A stretch of DNA of 64,000 nucleotides, taken from the NCBI GenBank assembly GCA_023935145.1, contig CM043704.1, positions 100,580,373 through 100,644,372 of the forward strand, written 5' to 3'. Numbering within the stretch: the first letter of the stretch is position 1; every line of letters starts with the position of its first letter. Made by a program: the position numbers and the translations under genes. Of this stretch, positions 34,227 through 47,072 are shown one piece after another. Origin of the DNA: Bretschneidera sinensis. Its lineage: Eukaryota > Streptophyta > Magnoliopsida > Brassicales > Akaniaceae. Under the pieces are notes generated by a model. That model was not told the DNA's origin, did no database searches, and saw only the letters and a program-made list of their open reading frames with translations.

Positions 34227-34930
34227 CAGGGGCGGAAGCACACTTCATACAGCTCGATTTAGACCAGGCTCAACTTTAAAAAAAAAAAATAGTAAATATA
34301 TTCAGACTAGTCCCAATTCTAGTGGGACCCCCGACCTCTCCAACTCAATTACCCAAAATACCCAACCTAGTAACTAACTCGGGCTCAAATGAGATTGATT
34401 ACTATGATAACAAAGTTAATTTTATAGAATTAAGTATAACAACGATCTGCATCTTCTTTTAATCATATTAAATAGATATTTTATCCATTCAAATTATGAG
34501 AAATATATTATGTCATGAAAATAATTTACTGTGAATGATTAAATTATTGATTTAGTAAGCAAGTTAGAATTCTTACCACTGTCTAGTATGAACATGTGAT
34601 TAAGGTAAGTAAAAAATTAATGGCAAGTTATGAGCTTGATGTGTGTCAAAATCCGGATAGGTACAAATATTACCAAAAATTGGTATAAACTAGAAAGTTA
34701 ACAATATACCAACTCCTTGATAGATTAATCCGTTTGGTATTGACACTTCTTGTTTCAATAACAAGATCAGAAAGAGAAATTTTCAGCAATGAAAATTATC
34801 AAAACTCGACTTCGTAATAAGATGGATAATAATTTCCTTAGAGATTATATGTTTCTGTATGTTGATAAGAAAACTGTAGCTCAATTTTCTATTGACGAGA
34901 TTATAAATTATTTTTTTTTACGAGGAGACG
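34227..34930 (+). mobile_element. hAT-family transposon relic
   Basis: Starts with CAGGGGCGGAAGC, the kind of terminal sequence seen in many plant hAT elements. The coding remnant at about 34725-34915 reads T-L-L-V-S-I-T-R-S-E-R, then F-S-A-M-K-I-I-K-T-R-L-R-N-K-M and F-S-I-D-E-I-I. This matches the C-terminal dimerisation region of hAT transposases of the TTF-type/zf-MYM1 group. The bulk of the transposase is deleted and I could not find the right terminal repeat, so the right limit is approximate. Confidence 0.65.
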
Positions 34931-35545
34931 CATAGTTCAGTTTAGATAGAAAGTATTATTATATTTTTTAGTTTAATATTTTCTTTTAATAAAAATAGAT
35001 ATTATTATTAAACTTTTATTGATTATATGCGTTTTATTTTCTAGTTTTATACTGTAAATAAAGTGTTATTATTTAATTGTCAAGTTAGATTTTCCATTGG
35101 AACTTATTTACTCTTAGTCAAGAAGCAATTACCATTTATAGTATATACGTTGGTATAAGTTTTTTCATTTCATTGCATTCCAGTAATATCTATACAACTT
35201 TAATACTTCTCTAATTCATATTGTTTTAGCTATAACTTACTCTAGTTTATGTGAATTACGTGTCTTATTAAAAGTATATATAAAACTAATATTATGTGAA
35301 AAAAATTATATACTTTGCGGACTTATAGTAATTACGGAGCAACTAAAAAAATATTCTCGATCAAGTGACAATAGGATCAAGTGCAAATTGAGAGTAAATA
35401 TGTAAATGATGTACCATGATTAAAAAAAAAATAAATATCTATTTTGATATTTAAGATTTGAACCTAATCACAATAAAGTCAATATAGTTTTAATTTAAAA
35501 AATCAAATTTTTAATTTGTCAAAATCAAAATAATTATATCCCAAG
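34931..35545. other. AT-rich, nothing recognised
   Basis: Possibly the remaining 3' side of the hAT relic. No terminal inverted repeat or gene seen. Confidence 0.4.
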
Positions 35546-36716
35546 CTATGAGGCCTTGAAAAAATTGACATTACACATGGAACAATGGACTAAAATACCA
35601 AAACGGCCCCTAAATCCCAATGGTGCTGCGAAATCATATGACAACTCTGTTGCTGCATCTTCATCTTCAATGGGTACCAGAGGAATTTGCTGATCATTTT
35701 GAGGTGAGTTCTCTATGTCAACTGAAACAGATGAGCTGTATATAGAACAAAAAAGAAAATCAATCAAAGGAAGAGTTGGAATTAAAAAGAGAAGCAGTAG
35801 AAGAACCAAGAAAGGTATCAAACTTTGGAGGAATAGCAGATGCGCATGGATAAAAAGCTTCAAGCACCATCATCTCTCTTTGATCTTGAACCTCCACCTC
35901 TCTCTCTCTTTCTCATTCACACAACGAAGTTGACACAAATCACAATGACAGAAAATGACCCAACACCCATATCCCCACTAACCCTGCAGGACTAGGATCT
36001 CTCGACTAATGCTGAGGTGTCAAATGGTGTTGACTGCTCGTCACCACCGATTCACGGCTTGTGTCTTTGGTTGCAAGCGTTGTCTGCAAGAAAACAACCC
36101 CTCTCTCAATTCACCATACACATAATTGATAATTCACAACATAAAATCTTCAATGAAAATAAAGGAAAAAATGAATATTATATCATGGTTAATTGGTTTA
36201 GAACAAATTGTGAGAAAAGAAATGTAGTATCAAAATCTTTTTGATAGGTAGTCTCAAAATCTTAACAGTTTGAGTTTGGGATACGCTATTCTAAAATTTT
36301 GAATTTTTTCATTTTCCTATGATTTCTGAGCAACCAAACAGCCTACAATTGGCAAAAAGGAAAATTATATTGCTTTGCTATAAGCATTAATTCTCACATT
36401 CTGGGTATGTTGGCGAAAGTAGCCATTCTCATAAACCAAACCGAAGGAACCAACGGAATCGACCTCGTCGACAAATTCCGTAACCAATCCCTCCGTTTTG
36501 GTACCCAAATCCTTACGGAGACTGTTAACAGAGTCGATTTCAAGGTCTTCACCGATTCCAGACGACAATGATTGGGGCTTAGAGAGAGGCCACTGAGTGG
36601 AGTTGACGGAAGCCACCGAGCGCGAGGACCACGATGATTGGTCTCTGTGCTTGCAAGCCCACTTCCATGGCTACCAATATTGCTACTTTCAGTCATGGAA
36701 GAGAAGAGAAGAGAAG
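35546..36716 (-). CDS. Possible unrecognised minus-strand gene (uncertain)
   Basis: Candidate exons on the minus strand divergent from the RER gene. An open block at about 36696-36394 starts M-T-E-S-S-N-I-G-S-H-G-S; an overlapping frame from 36616 gives an acidic alternative (E-G-L-V-T-E-F-V-D-E-V-D). A possible short exon lies after TTTTCTTGCAG at about 36095. A last block after the acceptor TTCTATATACAG at 35737 encodes S-P-Q-N-D-Q-Q-I-P-L-V-P-I-E-D-E-D and stops at 35546. I recognise no family and cannot fix the exon joins. It may be a lineage-specific gene, an lncRNA or chance open frames. Confidence 0.25.
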
Positions 36717-37018
36717 AGAATGTTGGGTTTTTAGGTTTTTTTTAGGGGTTATTTTGGTATTTCATATATATTTCGTTAGTTTTTTCACGGTACCATAATC
36801 AAAAGTATTCAATTGTATGATTTGACCAAAAAAGACATTTACCAAAACGAAACATTCTTTCCAACTAACAACCACGGTTAAAGGACTCCGAGTTGAGCAT
36901 CCTGAACTCGGAGTTGACTCGTCCAATTTTCCGAGCGACTCACCTCTAAAAAAATTCGCTATCGGATTGGGTTGTCGCTAGTCGGCTAACTATCCATCAA
37001 AACCCACAATCTTCCCAA

Positions 37019-37042
37019 CCTTCTCTCTCTCTCTCTCTCTCT
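37019..37042. repeat. (CT)n microsatellite in the RER leader
   Basis: A CT repeat about 150 bp before the RER start codon. Pyrimidine-rich tracts like this are frequent near plant transcription starts. Confidence 0.85.
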
Positions 37043-37188
37043 AAAGCTACCGCTTCTCTAGAGAGAGAAGCAAAGACCTCTTCCTTTCCCTATCACCATG
37101 AAAATTTTCTGAGAAAATAAAGGAAAGGAGAAACAAACTTAAATTATCATTATATCCAAACTCCAGAAGTATCCTAAAATTTCCCGAA

Positions 37189-37602
37189 ATGTCTCACATA
37201 GTGTTTCAAACATCCCCGCTCCCAACAGCCACCACTCCAACAAAGTTTTCATTAAAACCGAGTTTACCGATTCCTCGACTCGGTCCGAGTCAGGTGGTTG
37301 CCCAACCTTTAGCCGGTAAGCTTCGGAGGAATCTAACGGTCAGGTGTTCTTCTTCGGCTCTGATAGACGGTGGAGATTCAATAGCCGCTTTAGAGCGCTG
37401 CTTTTTAGCGCCACCGGCACCAGTCGACGCAGGTTCTTCTTCTTCTTATTCTCTGTCCGATTCTGTTCAGATAGGTCCCGTTATGAAGGGTCAGTATGGT
37501 GCGCTTGGTGCGGTTACTTTGGAGAAAGGGAAGCTCGATATGTCACAGAAACAATCCAAGTCTAGCCCTGAGGTCCGTTTTCTATTCTCAATTAAAAATT
37601 CT

Positions 37603-37651
<49 letters not shown>

Positions 37652-40600
37652 TTGGGAATTTGAGAAATTTTATTTAAAATTTGAGATTGTAGCTACATAG
37701 TTAATTGATACATCATGGGGTTGAAATTCCATCCAGCTAAGCATAATTTTGAGAATTACATTATTATTTATAATGTATATGTTTATGTTGCGAGGATTAT
37801 GTAATTGAACTTCTCAGATTGTTAAATCTTTGTTTTATGAATTATCTCACCAACTATAAGTTGAAAATTGCTTCACACACATAATATATATGTATGTGTA
37901 TGTATACTTATAAATATATAGGCATATATTCATATAATAGTCTATTTGTTTCTCTGCTTAATGGGTGATTGTTGAGCGATTATCCACCTAAATTAATGGG
38001 TGAATAATCGCACTCGTTTTACTTGCAAGCACACAAGTTCAACAGTGTAGTATAGTGTGCGAAAGCAAGATCATCTCCACAGGGATTGGTGAAGTTCGAT
38101 TTAGAATTATATTCGCAATGTAAAAAGATAGAACTAATAAAAGAGTTGATTATGATAAAGATAAAATAATAAAGATAAAGGCGTAGGGACTTGATATCTA
38201 CCACTAATTATGCTACCACAATATAACAGTATGCAAATGCTTTAATCATGTCATGTATACCTAATGTTTGTCAACCTAAGGGCATGATATCTACTCTTTA
38301 AGCTATTGATTTCCCTAAGTAATGAGTTAAGCATGGTATCTACTCTAACTCTTTTCTCTCTCAAGGGATTCAACCTGCACTATGCTGAGTTGTTCTTTAA
38401 GAGAGCATAGGATCTGTAGAAATCGACAACCACACGGGACCTAGGGCATGGTATCTACTCTCGGTTTTCCATGTTGATTAACCCAAGAATCTGGTGTGGA
38501 TATCTTTTGTTACTAATGTCAGACCCAGGACTCGATCATCCAAATTGATCTAACTAACAAGTCCATACCACATGCACATATTGATCAGACATATACATAT
38601 GAAGAATTTAAATAAAAGCAGGTATTAATCAAGTTAAGCAACACAACATAAATATCGCAAATGTGCCAATACTAAATTTATTTAGTAAACATAATTAGGG
38701 CTTCAACCAAGCTCTTACTGAAAGTTAAGTATACATAATAAAAATAAAGGAAAGAAGAAACCCGAGAGAAGAGTCGTCAATTCTCCTCCACAGTTTCCTT
38801 CTCCAAGCTAAAAGCAAAAAGAAGTGTTCTCTAAGTTGTGATCTAAGAAGTGATTATTTGTGTGTGCTTTACAGGTGTATTTATAGGGCTTGAGTAGTCC
38901 TAGAAGGCTCATGAGTTTCTAAACTTTCCTAAAACACAAAACTCCTTTATTTCCAAAATAGAGTTATTTTCAAAATAGGGTTCTGCAGTTTACTGTTCAC
39001 GCCCGTACATGTGCGTTCTATCGCATGCGTCTTGCGCTCGATCGTATTACTGCGCTCGATCCTTCAGGTGTGCGAACGATCGCATGCAGTAGTGCGATCG
39101 ATCGCACTTTGACCAGAAGCTGCTATAGGATTTCCAGGTTTCTTCCCTTAAGTGCCAAATCTGCTTCTTTTTTCTCCAAGACCTATAAAAACATGTGAAA
39201 CACACAAAATGAAGTAAAACAGATTAAAACGTATAGACAAAGAGCTTAACACATGTAAATCAAAGGGCTTAAATATGAATATTTAAGCACTTATCAGTGA
39301 TGCAACTTTATGCAATGGGTTTAGCAGTGTCCCTATCTACTATGTGAGGAGGATGGGCTTAAATCATTCATCCTCTTCAGCAAGACCCTTCTTGGCAAGT
39401 GGATTTTTTGGGTTTATAATCACTTATGGCACGGGGTCTGAAAGTGGGTGGAATGATTTCTTCCCTTCTGTGCAATTTGATGTGGGAAATGGTCGTTCTA
39501 CTTGGTTTTGGCATGATATGTGGTGTAGGGACTGTCCTTTGACTTTGAGATCTCACTCCCGTAGCTTATTGATACAAATATGAATAAAGACGCTTTGGTA
39601 AGAACTAATGTGCTGTTGGGAGGATTCCTTTTCCCTTAATATGCTCATGATTTGGTACTATAAAAAAATATGCTCATGATTGGGATCTAAAAGGGAAGAT
39701 AAAGTGAAGTGGACTCTATAAGTCAAACGGGGAATTTATTGTCACTTTTTACTATAAGGCCTCTTTTAGTTGGATTTCGGAGAGAGTAGACGAAACTTTG
39801 CTTGAAATATGATCGCCCTACAAAGGTTGTTTTTTTATTTCTTGGGAGGCAACTTTGGAGAGTATCTTGACAACGGGATAACCTCCAAAGTGGGGAAAAT
39901 TATTTTTCAATAGATGCTTTCTTTACAAGGAGAATGCTGAGACGGTGCACCATCTTTGGTTGGGTTACTCTTGGACTAAGAGGAATTGGGACTTGGCTCT
40001 CTTAGTGTTAGGCATCTGTTGGGTGTGTGCTGGCTCGATGGAAGAGGAGCTTCGGGCTTGGTTGGGCATTCCAACATGCAAAGAAAAGAGAAATTCGATA
40101 GTTTCGATCACCTTTTCTTTTTTTAGGTTGGTTTGGTGGGAAAGGATAGAAGAGCTTTCGATGGCGTCAGAAGGTCTCTTGAAAATCTTAAGAATAGATG
40201 GATCAACACTTTAAATTTGGTTCAGTTCTATTTTTTATTTGTAAATGAACACGAGATAATGAAGTTCATAGATTTTTTGTTTTGTAGATGATCCCTTTTG
40301 TACATGGGTTTGTAGTTGTCACCCTTTTGGTTCCTTTTTGTGTAATCTTTTCTTTGATTGAAAGACGGAGGCCTAAGAAGAAATAGTTGGAAATTCTTAG
40401 GAAAATTCTCTTCATTAATGATCTTACAGAGGAAATGGCCTTTAATAGAGCGGAATGGCATAAAAATATCCATGTAGTCGACCCTACAGAGGCCATTGAG
40501 GATGTATTTTGAGATCTTTTTGTATTGTTGTTTTTTTCCTTTACTTTTAAAATCCATTTTTTTCATAAAAATACTCCACAGTTTTGAAATGCATCTGATA

Positions 40601-43600
40601 AAGACAGTTTCTTCCCTGCTCACCCATTGCATTGACCTACATGTATGTAGTATTGAAGGCTAGAAACCCCTTGTTGATGTCTTAACCATTAGGTGTTATC
40701 TCCATCAGCCAAAATACCTGAATAATGTCCAAAGAGATTATATACCTTCAGAAACAGTAGAAGTTAGTGACAGATCAGAAACGCATAGCCTAAAGAAGCT
40801 TTAACCTTTACATGATCTTATTCAGAATTTGGGCCACAACAATATAGCATCCACCTCATTCTCGTTCATTTGTGCTTCCAAATTTTACCCATGTCCTGTA
40901 GCTTCTTATAAGGGGACCAACACTGTGAAATTATACCTTTTAAAATCCCCATTTTCTGTAAGCTCCCACCATACAACTAACCTACTGTTGTTTATCATTC
41001 CTTCAGTTTTGCTTTGTGATACTTCTTGGAACCTCCAGTTCCTTTTTCCTTTACCAATGGTGTTATCAACACCCAAACAGTGTTTCACTCCCAAAATTTT
41101 CATTTTCTTTTAATTATTTGAAGATAGGCTATGGAGATGCAGACAGGAATGAAGCTTGAAGGGGCAACATTAACGAGGTTTTGACGAATGGGAGGTGGCT
41201 CGTAAAGTTACTTATTTGATGGTTTATGAAAGCTTTATAGTAATTGACTTCCAAGTGGAAACATTTGTTCAAATCTGTATTACCATCATTTTTGACAGTG
41301 TTGACTTTTAAAGTTACCTGTTCAATAGTTGGTGAGAGCTTTATAGTAATTGATTTCCAAGTGGAAGACCATTTCTTAAGCCTGTATTGCTTGGATTTTG
41401 ATGGTGTTAGGTTATTTTGAATTCCAAACATGATCTAGTAGATTGTTACTTGTTTCCAATCATGTAAGATATTTATCACATTATTATTTCAAGGACCATA
41501 TGCTGTTTTGAATGGATTTTAAAACTTATTGACAATGTTATGGTTTTATTCTTCTTTCCATACTCATAACTTGTTCCCACTCTTTTGAACATTTTCATAT
41601 TTGGATGCTTTTGAGACTATACGATGTTGAACGGTGGGAGATTAAAAGTAAAGTAACAAGAACAATCCAATCAGAGGGAAGCAGCAAGCTCAGTAACAGG
41701 GATGCAATTGATTTTCAATAATATTATGTTTTATTCATTCAAAGATAACTGAAAAATCACGTAAACACGTCTAATATATAATACCTATAATCTACCCAAA
41801 TAAGGAAACTAACTAACAAAATTAATAATTACTTAATCCCAAAAATATAATTAGACCATAGTTTTAGACCTACACCTAAAGTACTTATTCCTTAGCTGGT
41901 CCTCCATCACTATATATTTCAAATTAAAGGTCTTGTTCCTGGATGCAGAAACTAAATGTAGAACGCGGTAAAGGTATTTAGGAGGGTGGCTTGTTTGGGT
42001 TAAGTTCCAATTGATGCCCGTAAAGAATAAGAACCGGTTTATGATTAAATGTAAATGTCTCCTCGACTTTATTGAAACTTTATGGTTTATTGGTTTTCTG
42101 TTAAATGTCAAGCATGGTCAAATAATTTTGGAACCAAGGTTATAAATATTACTTGACAGAGAGCACATGTATTATTCAATATGCTGTAAAATCTGCAAGC
42201 CCTATATTTCTAAGTTCATAACACTAGTAGATTGCTCTTTGAATTAGCTCCCTGCTATAATATTTCTCTATTTAGTTAAAAGAGTTGGATTTTGATTTTT
42301 TAATGGTAACAAAGTTATTGATTTAGATTTTATGTGGTTTGTACTTAAGGGTGGTCCAGTCTTACATCAAGTTAGCTATACTATGTATCTTACCAAAAAT
42401 GTGAGCTGAGATTCTGATTCCTCTTTCCCACCCTCAACCCAAAAAAAATTTACCTTGAATTCTCCCTTTCTCTGTGGATCACTAGCTCGCTGTGCTTGCA
42501 TGCATATTTGATGTACTATTTCATCATTTCAGTGTTCCTTTTTGTATATGGGTATCTTTTCTGTGGTGGGAGTTCTTGCATTCTTGGACCCAATTATTTA
42601 CTTTTGATGTGATCTTTAAGTTTTTAAGCATAAGCCCAGCGTTCTTCTTTTATTTAATTTGTAAATATATTATTCAATCTTTGAGTTGGATTATTCCTTT
42701 TATTTCCTGCCAGCCTGTTCAAGATTTTTGGCAAAATGGCTAATTCATTGAAATTACAGCTTGCAGTTGGAGGAGGTGGTGGAGATATTGGAAAAAAAAT
42801 CAATCACGGTGGTGGTGATGGAGGTGATGATGATGGCGATGATGACGATTACTTTGATGACTTTGATGATGATGAGGGAGATGAGGGTGGACTATTCAGG
42901 AGGCGAAAATTTCTTGAAGAGGTTGGAAGCTAGGCACCTTGGTGCACATATAATAATCTCTTCCACTTATATGCCCTTTATCTTGAATTTGCAGATGCAG
43001 TAACATTTTTTGTATTTGTTCCAGCTTTTTGATAGGAAGTTTGTGGATGCTGTATTGAATGAGTGGCAAAAGACAATGATGGATTTGCCTGCTGGCTTTC
43101 GACAAGCCTATGAAATGGTATAGTGTCTTATTATTTTGTTTGGTTAAGGTCTCTATGGGTGGGCACTGACCGAAAAATTGCCTCCAGGGATTGGTCAGCT
43201 CAGCTCAAATGGTAAAATTCCTAGCTATGAATGCTAGACCAACCACTACTAGATTCATCTCTCGTGCTCTTCCGCAAGGAATATCTAGGCAATTTGTTGG
43301 CAGGTAACTATGATGAAGTAACCCCGGTTGACCTGGAATTGTGTGCTAAGCTTATAAAATATGTATTTTCTATCTACCGCTTTTGGGTTACTTTAGTCAT
43401 TATGAACATTTTCTTTTGCGAATTTATCTCATCAAATTCTTTTCCTTCAGTCAATTTTCGGGCTGGAGATTTCTTGTTGAATGTAAACACCACTATGTGT
43501 ATGAGTAGATCTGTTTCCTTGGCATAAGATCAAGCGATATGAGGCATGGGGTGGGGTTGAGCAAGGTCTCCTATTCAACCTTTGTAATACATAGATGTAA

Positions 43601-45078
43601 ACATGCATGCATATACAGAACTCACCTTCAACAATATAAATATCTATTCCATCCTCTGTGCAATGCATATTCATTTACCTGCGAATTACTTGTAGAAAAG
43701 AATCAATTAGTGGTGAAAAGATGAATCAATAATCACTTATCAAAAAAAGAAAAGATTAATCAATAATCAGATTTCTCATGTTATAATATTCTGTTGCGCA
43801 GGATGCTTGCAGATCCTGCCTTTATGTATAAGCTTATTTTAGAGCAGGTTGCCACAGTTGGTTGCTCTGTTTGGTGGGAGTTGAAGAATCGCAAGGATAG
43901 GTGGCCGCTGTCCCCTCTCCCTCTTATGACATTTACCTTCTTTCACTTGATAACTTGAACTAATAAATGCTTTGCTGTTCTTATAGGATAAAGCAGGAAT
44001 GGGATCTTGCTCTTATAAATGTGCTCACAGTATCAGCATGCAATGCAATTTTTGTTTGGTCGCTTGCTCCTTGCCGTTCTTATGGGAACACATTTCGGTT
44101 TGATTTGCAAAATACATTGCAGAAGCTCCCAAACAACATATTTGAAATGAGTTATCCTCTTAGAGAATTTGATTTGCAAAAAAGAATCCACTCCCTCTTC
44201 TACAAGGCTGCAGAGTTGTGTATGGTTGGATTAACTGCTGGAGCAGTTCAAGGTTCTTTGTCAAATTTTTTGGGCAGTAAAAAGAAGGAAAGGTAAGCAA
44301 TGTTTTGATGACCAATTTCATGTTTCTTTTGTTTCATTTAGGTAGGGGAACCTGTTCTTGTCATTGGCTGGGCCAGTCTATTTGTGTCAACTTAGGCTAT
44401 TCTTTGACTTGTTTTGCAGGTTATCTGTGACAATCCCATCTGTGAGCACTAATGCGCTTGGTTATGGTGCTTTCCTCGGACTTTATGCAAACCTGAGATA
44501 TCAACTTTTGTGTGGATTTGATAGAACGATGATCAACCACTTTGATGTTATTGGAGTAGCACTCTTCTTTAGCACAGCTTTGAGGTCTCTCTCTCTTCAA
44601 TTTCTCTATTTTGTTTTGATTTTGTTATATGCTTTTTAACTAATGGATGTATCCCTTTATTTTCATTTGATATGAAATTACTCTTTACTGTGCTTTTTAA
44701 CCCTTGAAATTGTTCAGCAGTGCAATATCAAACAAATAATAGATGAACAAATGTTGTGTGCTCGAATAACTTCTCTTATGGATTCTATTCAGGATTTTGA
44801 ATATTCAGTTAGGAGAGAGATCAAGGCTGGCTTGGCTAGGGGTGGAGGTGGACCCACTGGTTCAATCAGATAACCTCTTGAAGGCGTACAGCAGACCTTC
44901 TGAGGATGCGGCTAGATCATCTTCCAATTGGTTTATATCCAAGAATGCTATTGTTTCTGGACTTGGACTTCTAGGCATCAAACAAGGGAATGCCGACTCT
45001 GTTTTTGATAGAGAAGCTCCAGCTCCAAAGGCACGAAGAAAGAGAGTTGTTCGGAAGGTGACTGCAAGCTCGACATAG
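37189..45078 (+). CDS. RER4: RETICULATA-RELATED (DUF3411) chloroplast protein, RER4-like
   Basis: Eight exons: 37189-37572, 42760-42921, 43025-43117, 43188-43303, 43802-43900, 43987-44292, 44420-44584 and 44793-45078. All are GT-AG with consistent phase, giving 536 aa. Residues 1-55 are Ser/Thr/Pro/Arg-rich and fit a plastid transit peptide. Exon 2 gives a Gly-rich then Asp-rich acidic linker (D-D-D-Y-F-D-D-F-D-D-D). DUF3411 follows from about residue 183 (L-F-D-R-K-F-V-D-A-V-L-N-E-W-Q), with several hydrophobic, probably envelope-membrane segments (A-C-N-A-I-F-V-W-S-L-A-P and N-A-L-G-Y-G-A-F-L-G-L-Y-A-N). The C-terminus is basic. RER proteins affect mesophyll development and leaf reticulation in Arabidopsis. 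The paralogue (RER3 or RER4) is a tentative choice, the family is firm. Intron 1 is 5.2 kb and filled with transposons. Confidence 0.9.
37604..37647. repeat. AT microsatellite at the start of RER intron 1
   Basis: A run of (AT)n about 30 bp after the exon 1 donor site. Confidence 0.9.
37970..39296 (-). mobile_element. Solo LTR in RER intron 1 (minus orientation), TSD GTGAT
   Basis: 1327 bp beginning TGTTGAGCGATTATCC and ending AGCACTTATCA on the plus strand, flanked by perfect GTGAT repeats (37965-37969 and 39297-39301). Read on the minus strand it has several degenerate GCGATCGATCGCAC-type palindromes (about 39000-39110), then a TATA box (CCTATAAATAC, near 38885), an order like that in the Gypsy LTR at 52929. 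The internal region and second LTR are absent. Confidence 0.88.
39340..40330 (+). mobile_element. LINE fragment in RER intron 1 (zf-RVT region)
   Basis: Decayed 3' part of a LINE ORF. It includes F-D-V-G-N-G-R-S-T-W-F-W-H-D (39475-39515), typical of plant LINE polyproteins after the RT. Near 39920 it has F-L-C-K-E-N-A-E-T-V-H-H-L (zinc-binding), and near 40130-40200 an L-V-W-W-E-R-N-R-R-A-F-type ending in shifted frames. Stops and frame shifts are present throughout. The T-rich tail to about 40330 is probably its 3' UTR. Confidence 0.7.
40331..42759 (+). other. Remainder of RER intron 1
   Basis: Non-coding, AT-rich, ending in the acceptor AAATTACAG before exon 2. It includes a two-copy imperfect tandem repeat at about 41203-41435. 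Each copy has GAAAGCTTTATAGTAATTGA or the GAGAGCTTTATAGTAATTGA variant, followed by TTCCAAGTGGAA. Confidence 0.6.
41203..41435. repeat. Two-copy tandem repeat of about 116 bp
   Basis: Copies start near 41203 and 41318. Shared words are AAAGTTAC, AGCTTTATAGTAATTGA, TTCCAAGTGGAA and TTTTGA(C/T)(A/G)GTGTT. Confidence 0.7.
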
Positions 45079-46904
45079 GTTTCTTTACGTTATCGCCATC
45101 ACTGTACAATTTTGCCGCCTAAGAGAAGACAATTTTCCTCATCAGACGATAAAAGCAAGAATCTTGTGATTCGTGGCCACTACTGGTTTGTGGCGGAGGG
45201 GTCATTAAATATCACCAGCATATTAACTGCAACATGACGTCGATCCCGTTTGGGGAAGGGTTCTTGAATTCTTTCTACTCTTTCTTTGATGTTAAAAATA
45301 TTTGATAGGATGATTCACACTGTTTAAAGTCGATTTTTTGAAAAGGTTATTTTTGAGCTGAACTTATCTTTTAACTTTTCTGTTGGCGAGACACATTTTT
45401 GATGTTTTGCTCACATTTCTTTAATGGTATGTATAATACTAGAGAGGAAAGTAAGGATAGATAACTAGAATGATAAAAAAGTAAAAAGAATGATTTTTTT
45501 TCAATGCGCAGTAAAGAGAATGGAAAACAAAGAGTAAAAAATATAATTTTTTTTTATCCTTATTTAGTAAAGCGAAATAGTGTGAGAGAAAAAAATGTAA
45601 ATAGTTTTAGTTTTATTATTATATTTTTTATAATGTTAATAAATATTAGTATGAGAGATTATATGAGATTAATTGATAAATTGATAATCTCATTTTTTTT
45701 TTATCATTTTTTTTAATTTTGAAAGATTATGATTTGTATTAAAGTTTTGACTTTGAACAACGTCTCTTCATAAACCATAGAACTTTTGTTTTGTCTTTTA
45801 AACTTCATTAGCCTTGCAACATTCGTGATGTGTGTGTTGTATTGATATTTTTTTTAAAAAACATTATAAGTTTTTGTTGAACTCAATAAAAAAAATAACA
45901 TGTTTCATTTTGAAAATAATTTAGATATTTAAATAGTTTAAGATATCAAATATATTTAAGCATGATATTTGAATATATAAATCTATTCAAAACCGAGTAA
46001 ATAACAAAGTTTAAATATCCAAATAACAACTTTAAACTCATTCAAGATCGAGTAAGACCTTAAAAAAAATAAACTTAAATAAAAAAAATGTGCATTTACT
46101 TGAACTATCGCGTCCAAGTATTTGAAATTTAAACTTTTCCAATGCATTTATCAATTACAAAAACAACAAAGACAAACAGAAAGCGACAACAATAATGATA
46201 TCAAAGTATTACATTAATTTTTACTTTTTTTAATCTAAATTCTTTATTCTCAAATCTTCATCTCCAAAAAAATATTATGATAAATAAACAAAAAATCTCA
46301 AAAAATCTTATTTTCTTCATCCAATGAAATATAATAATATTTGATGATTTGGATACATGAAAAATAAGATTTTGTGGTAAATTAATATTATAAAATAAGT
46401 TCTTTCAAAATATTAGTATAAAATAACTAAAAAATAACTTTTTATTAAAAAAACAAAAAAGATAATTTTTAATATTTGCTAAGAACCTATAGATTAACGA
46501 TTCTGTTAGTAATAATTAAAGTGATAATCAAAGAGAATGTTACTATAAAATATATCCGGAGTTGAGAATCAATTATCTTACTATAATCATTAATATATAA
46601 GTCATAAAGAAAAAATATATATATTTTTAATATATAATATTATTTATGAGACAATGTCTTACTTTAATAAATCATATTTAATTGAAAAATTATTTTTTTA
46701 ATATATATAATTAATGCGTCCCATTTAGATCAGTTTGCTAGAAGATCTCTTTTTTTTTCTCTTCGAGGAGAAAACCATGTGAGAACAAGAACAGAGCATA
46801 TATGTTAGTAGAATTTCGCCAACAATTAATTCAAAAAAATAATAATTACTCCAATAATTGAGCTCCAAATTTCATCAATCACGTGGGATCCACGTTTCAA
46901 AACT
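45079..46904. other. Intergenic, very AT-rich
   Basis: Holds the presumed RER 3' UTR and the elongase promoter. No genes or clear transposon ends recognised. Confidence 0.5.
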
Positions 46905-47072
46905 ATGTGGGACCCATATCAGTTGGCCAAAAAGACCCTGTCAGATATCCTTTCGTTTACTATAGACCATTCATTAGTATCTCTTCGGCTCTTCCCATTG
47001 CCATGCCCTCGTCTCCTCCCAATCCCAATTTCTAGCAGCAACACCGTCAAATTGGCGGCGCGTGAGTTCACG

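Noticed and set aside
42736..42933. Separate small acidic protein starting at 42736
   Set aside because: The ATG lies in intron sequence just before the acceptor at 42759. The Asp-rich segment is RER exon 2.
46905..47072. N-terminal extension of the elongase from the upstream ATG
   Set aside because: The extra residues do not resemble ELO N-termini and the start at 47073 fits the family length. Kept only as a note.
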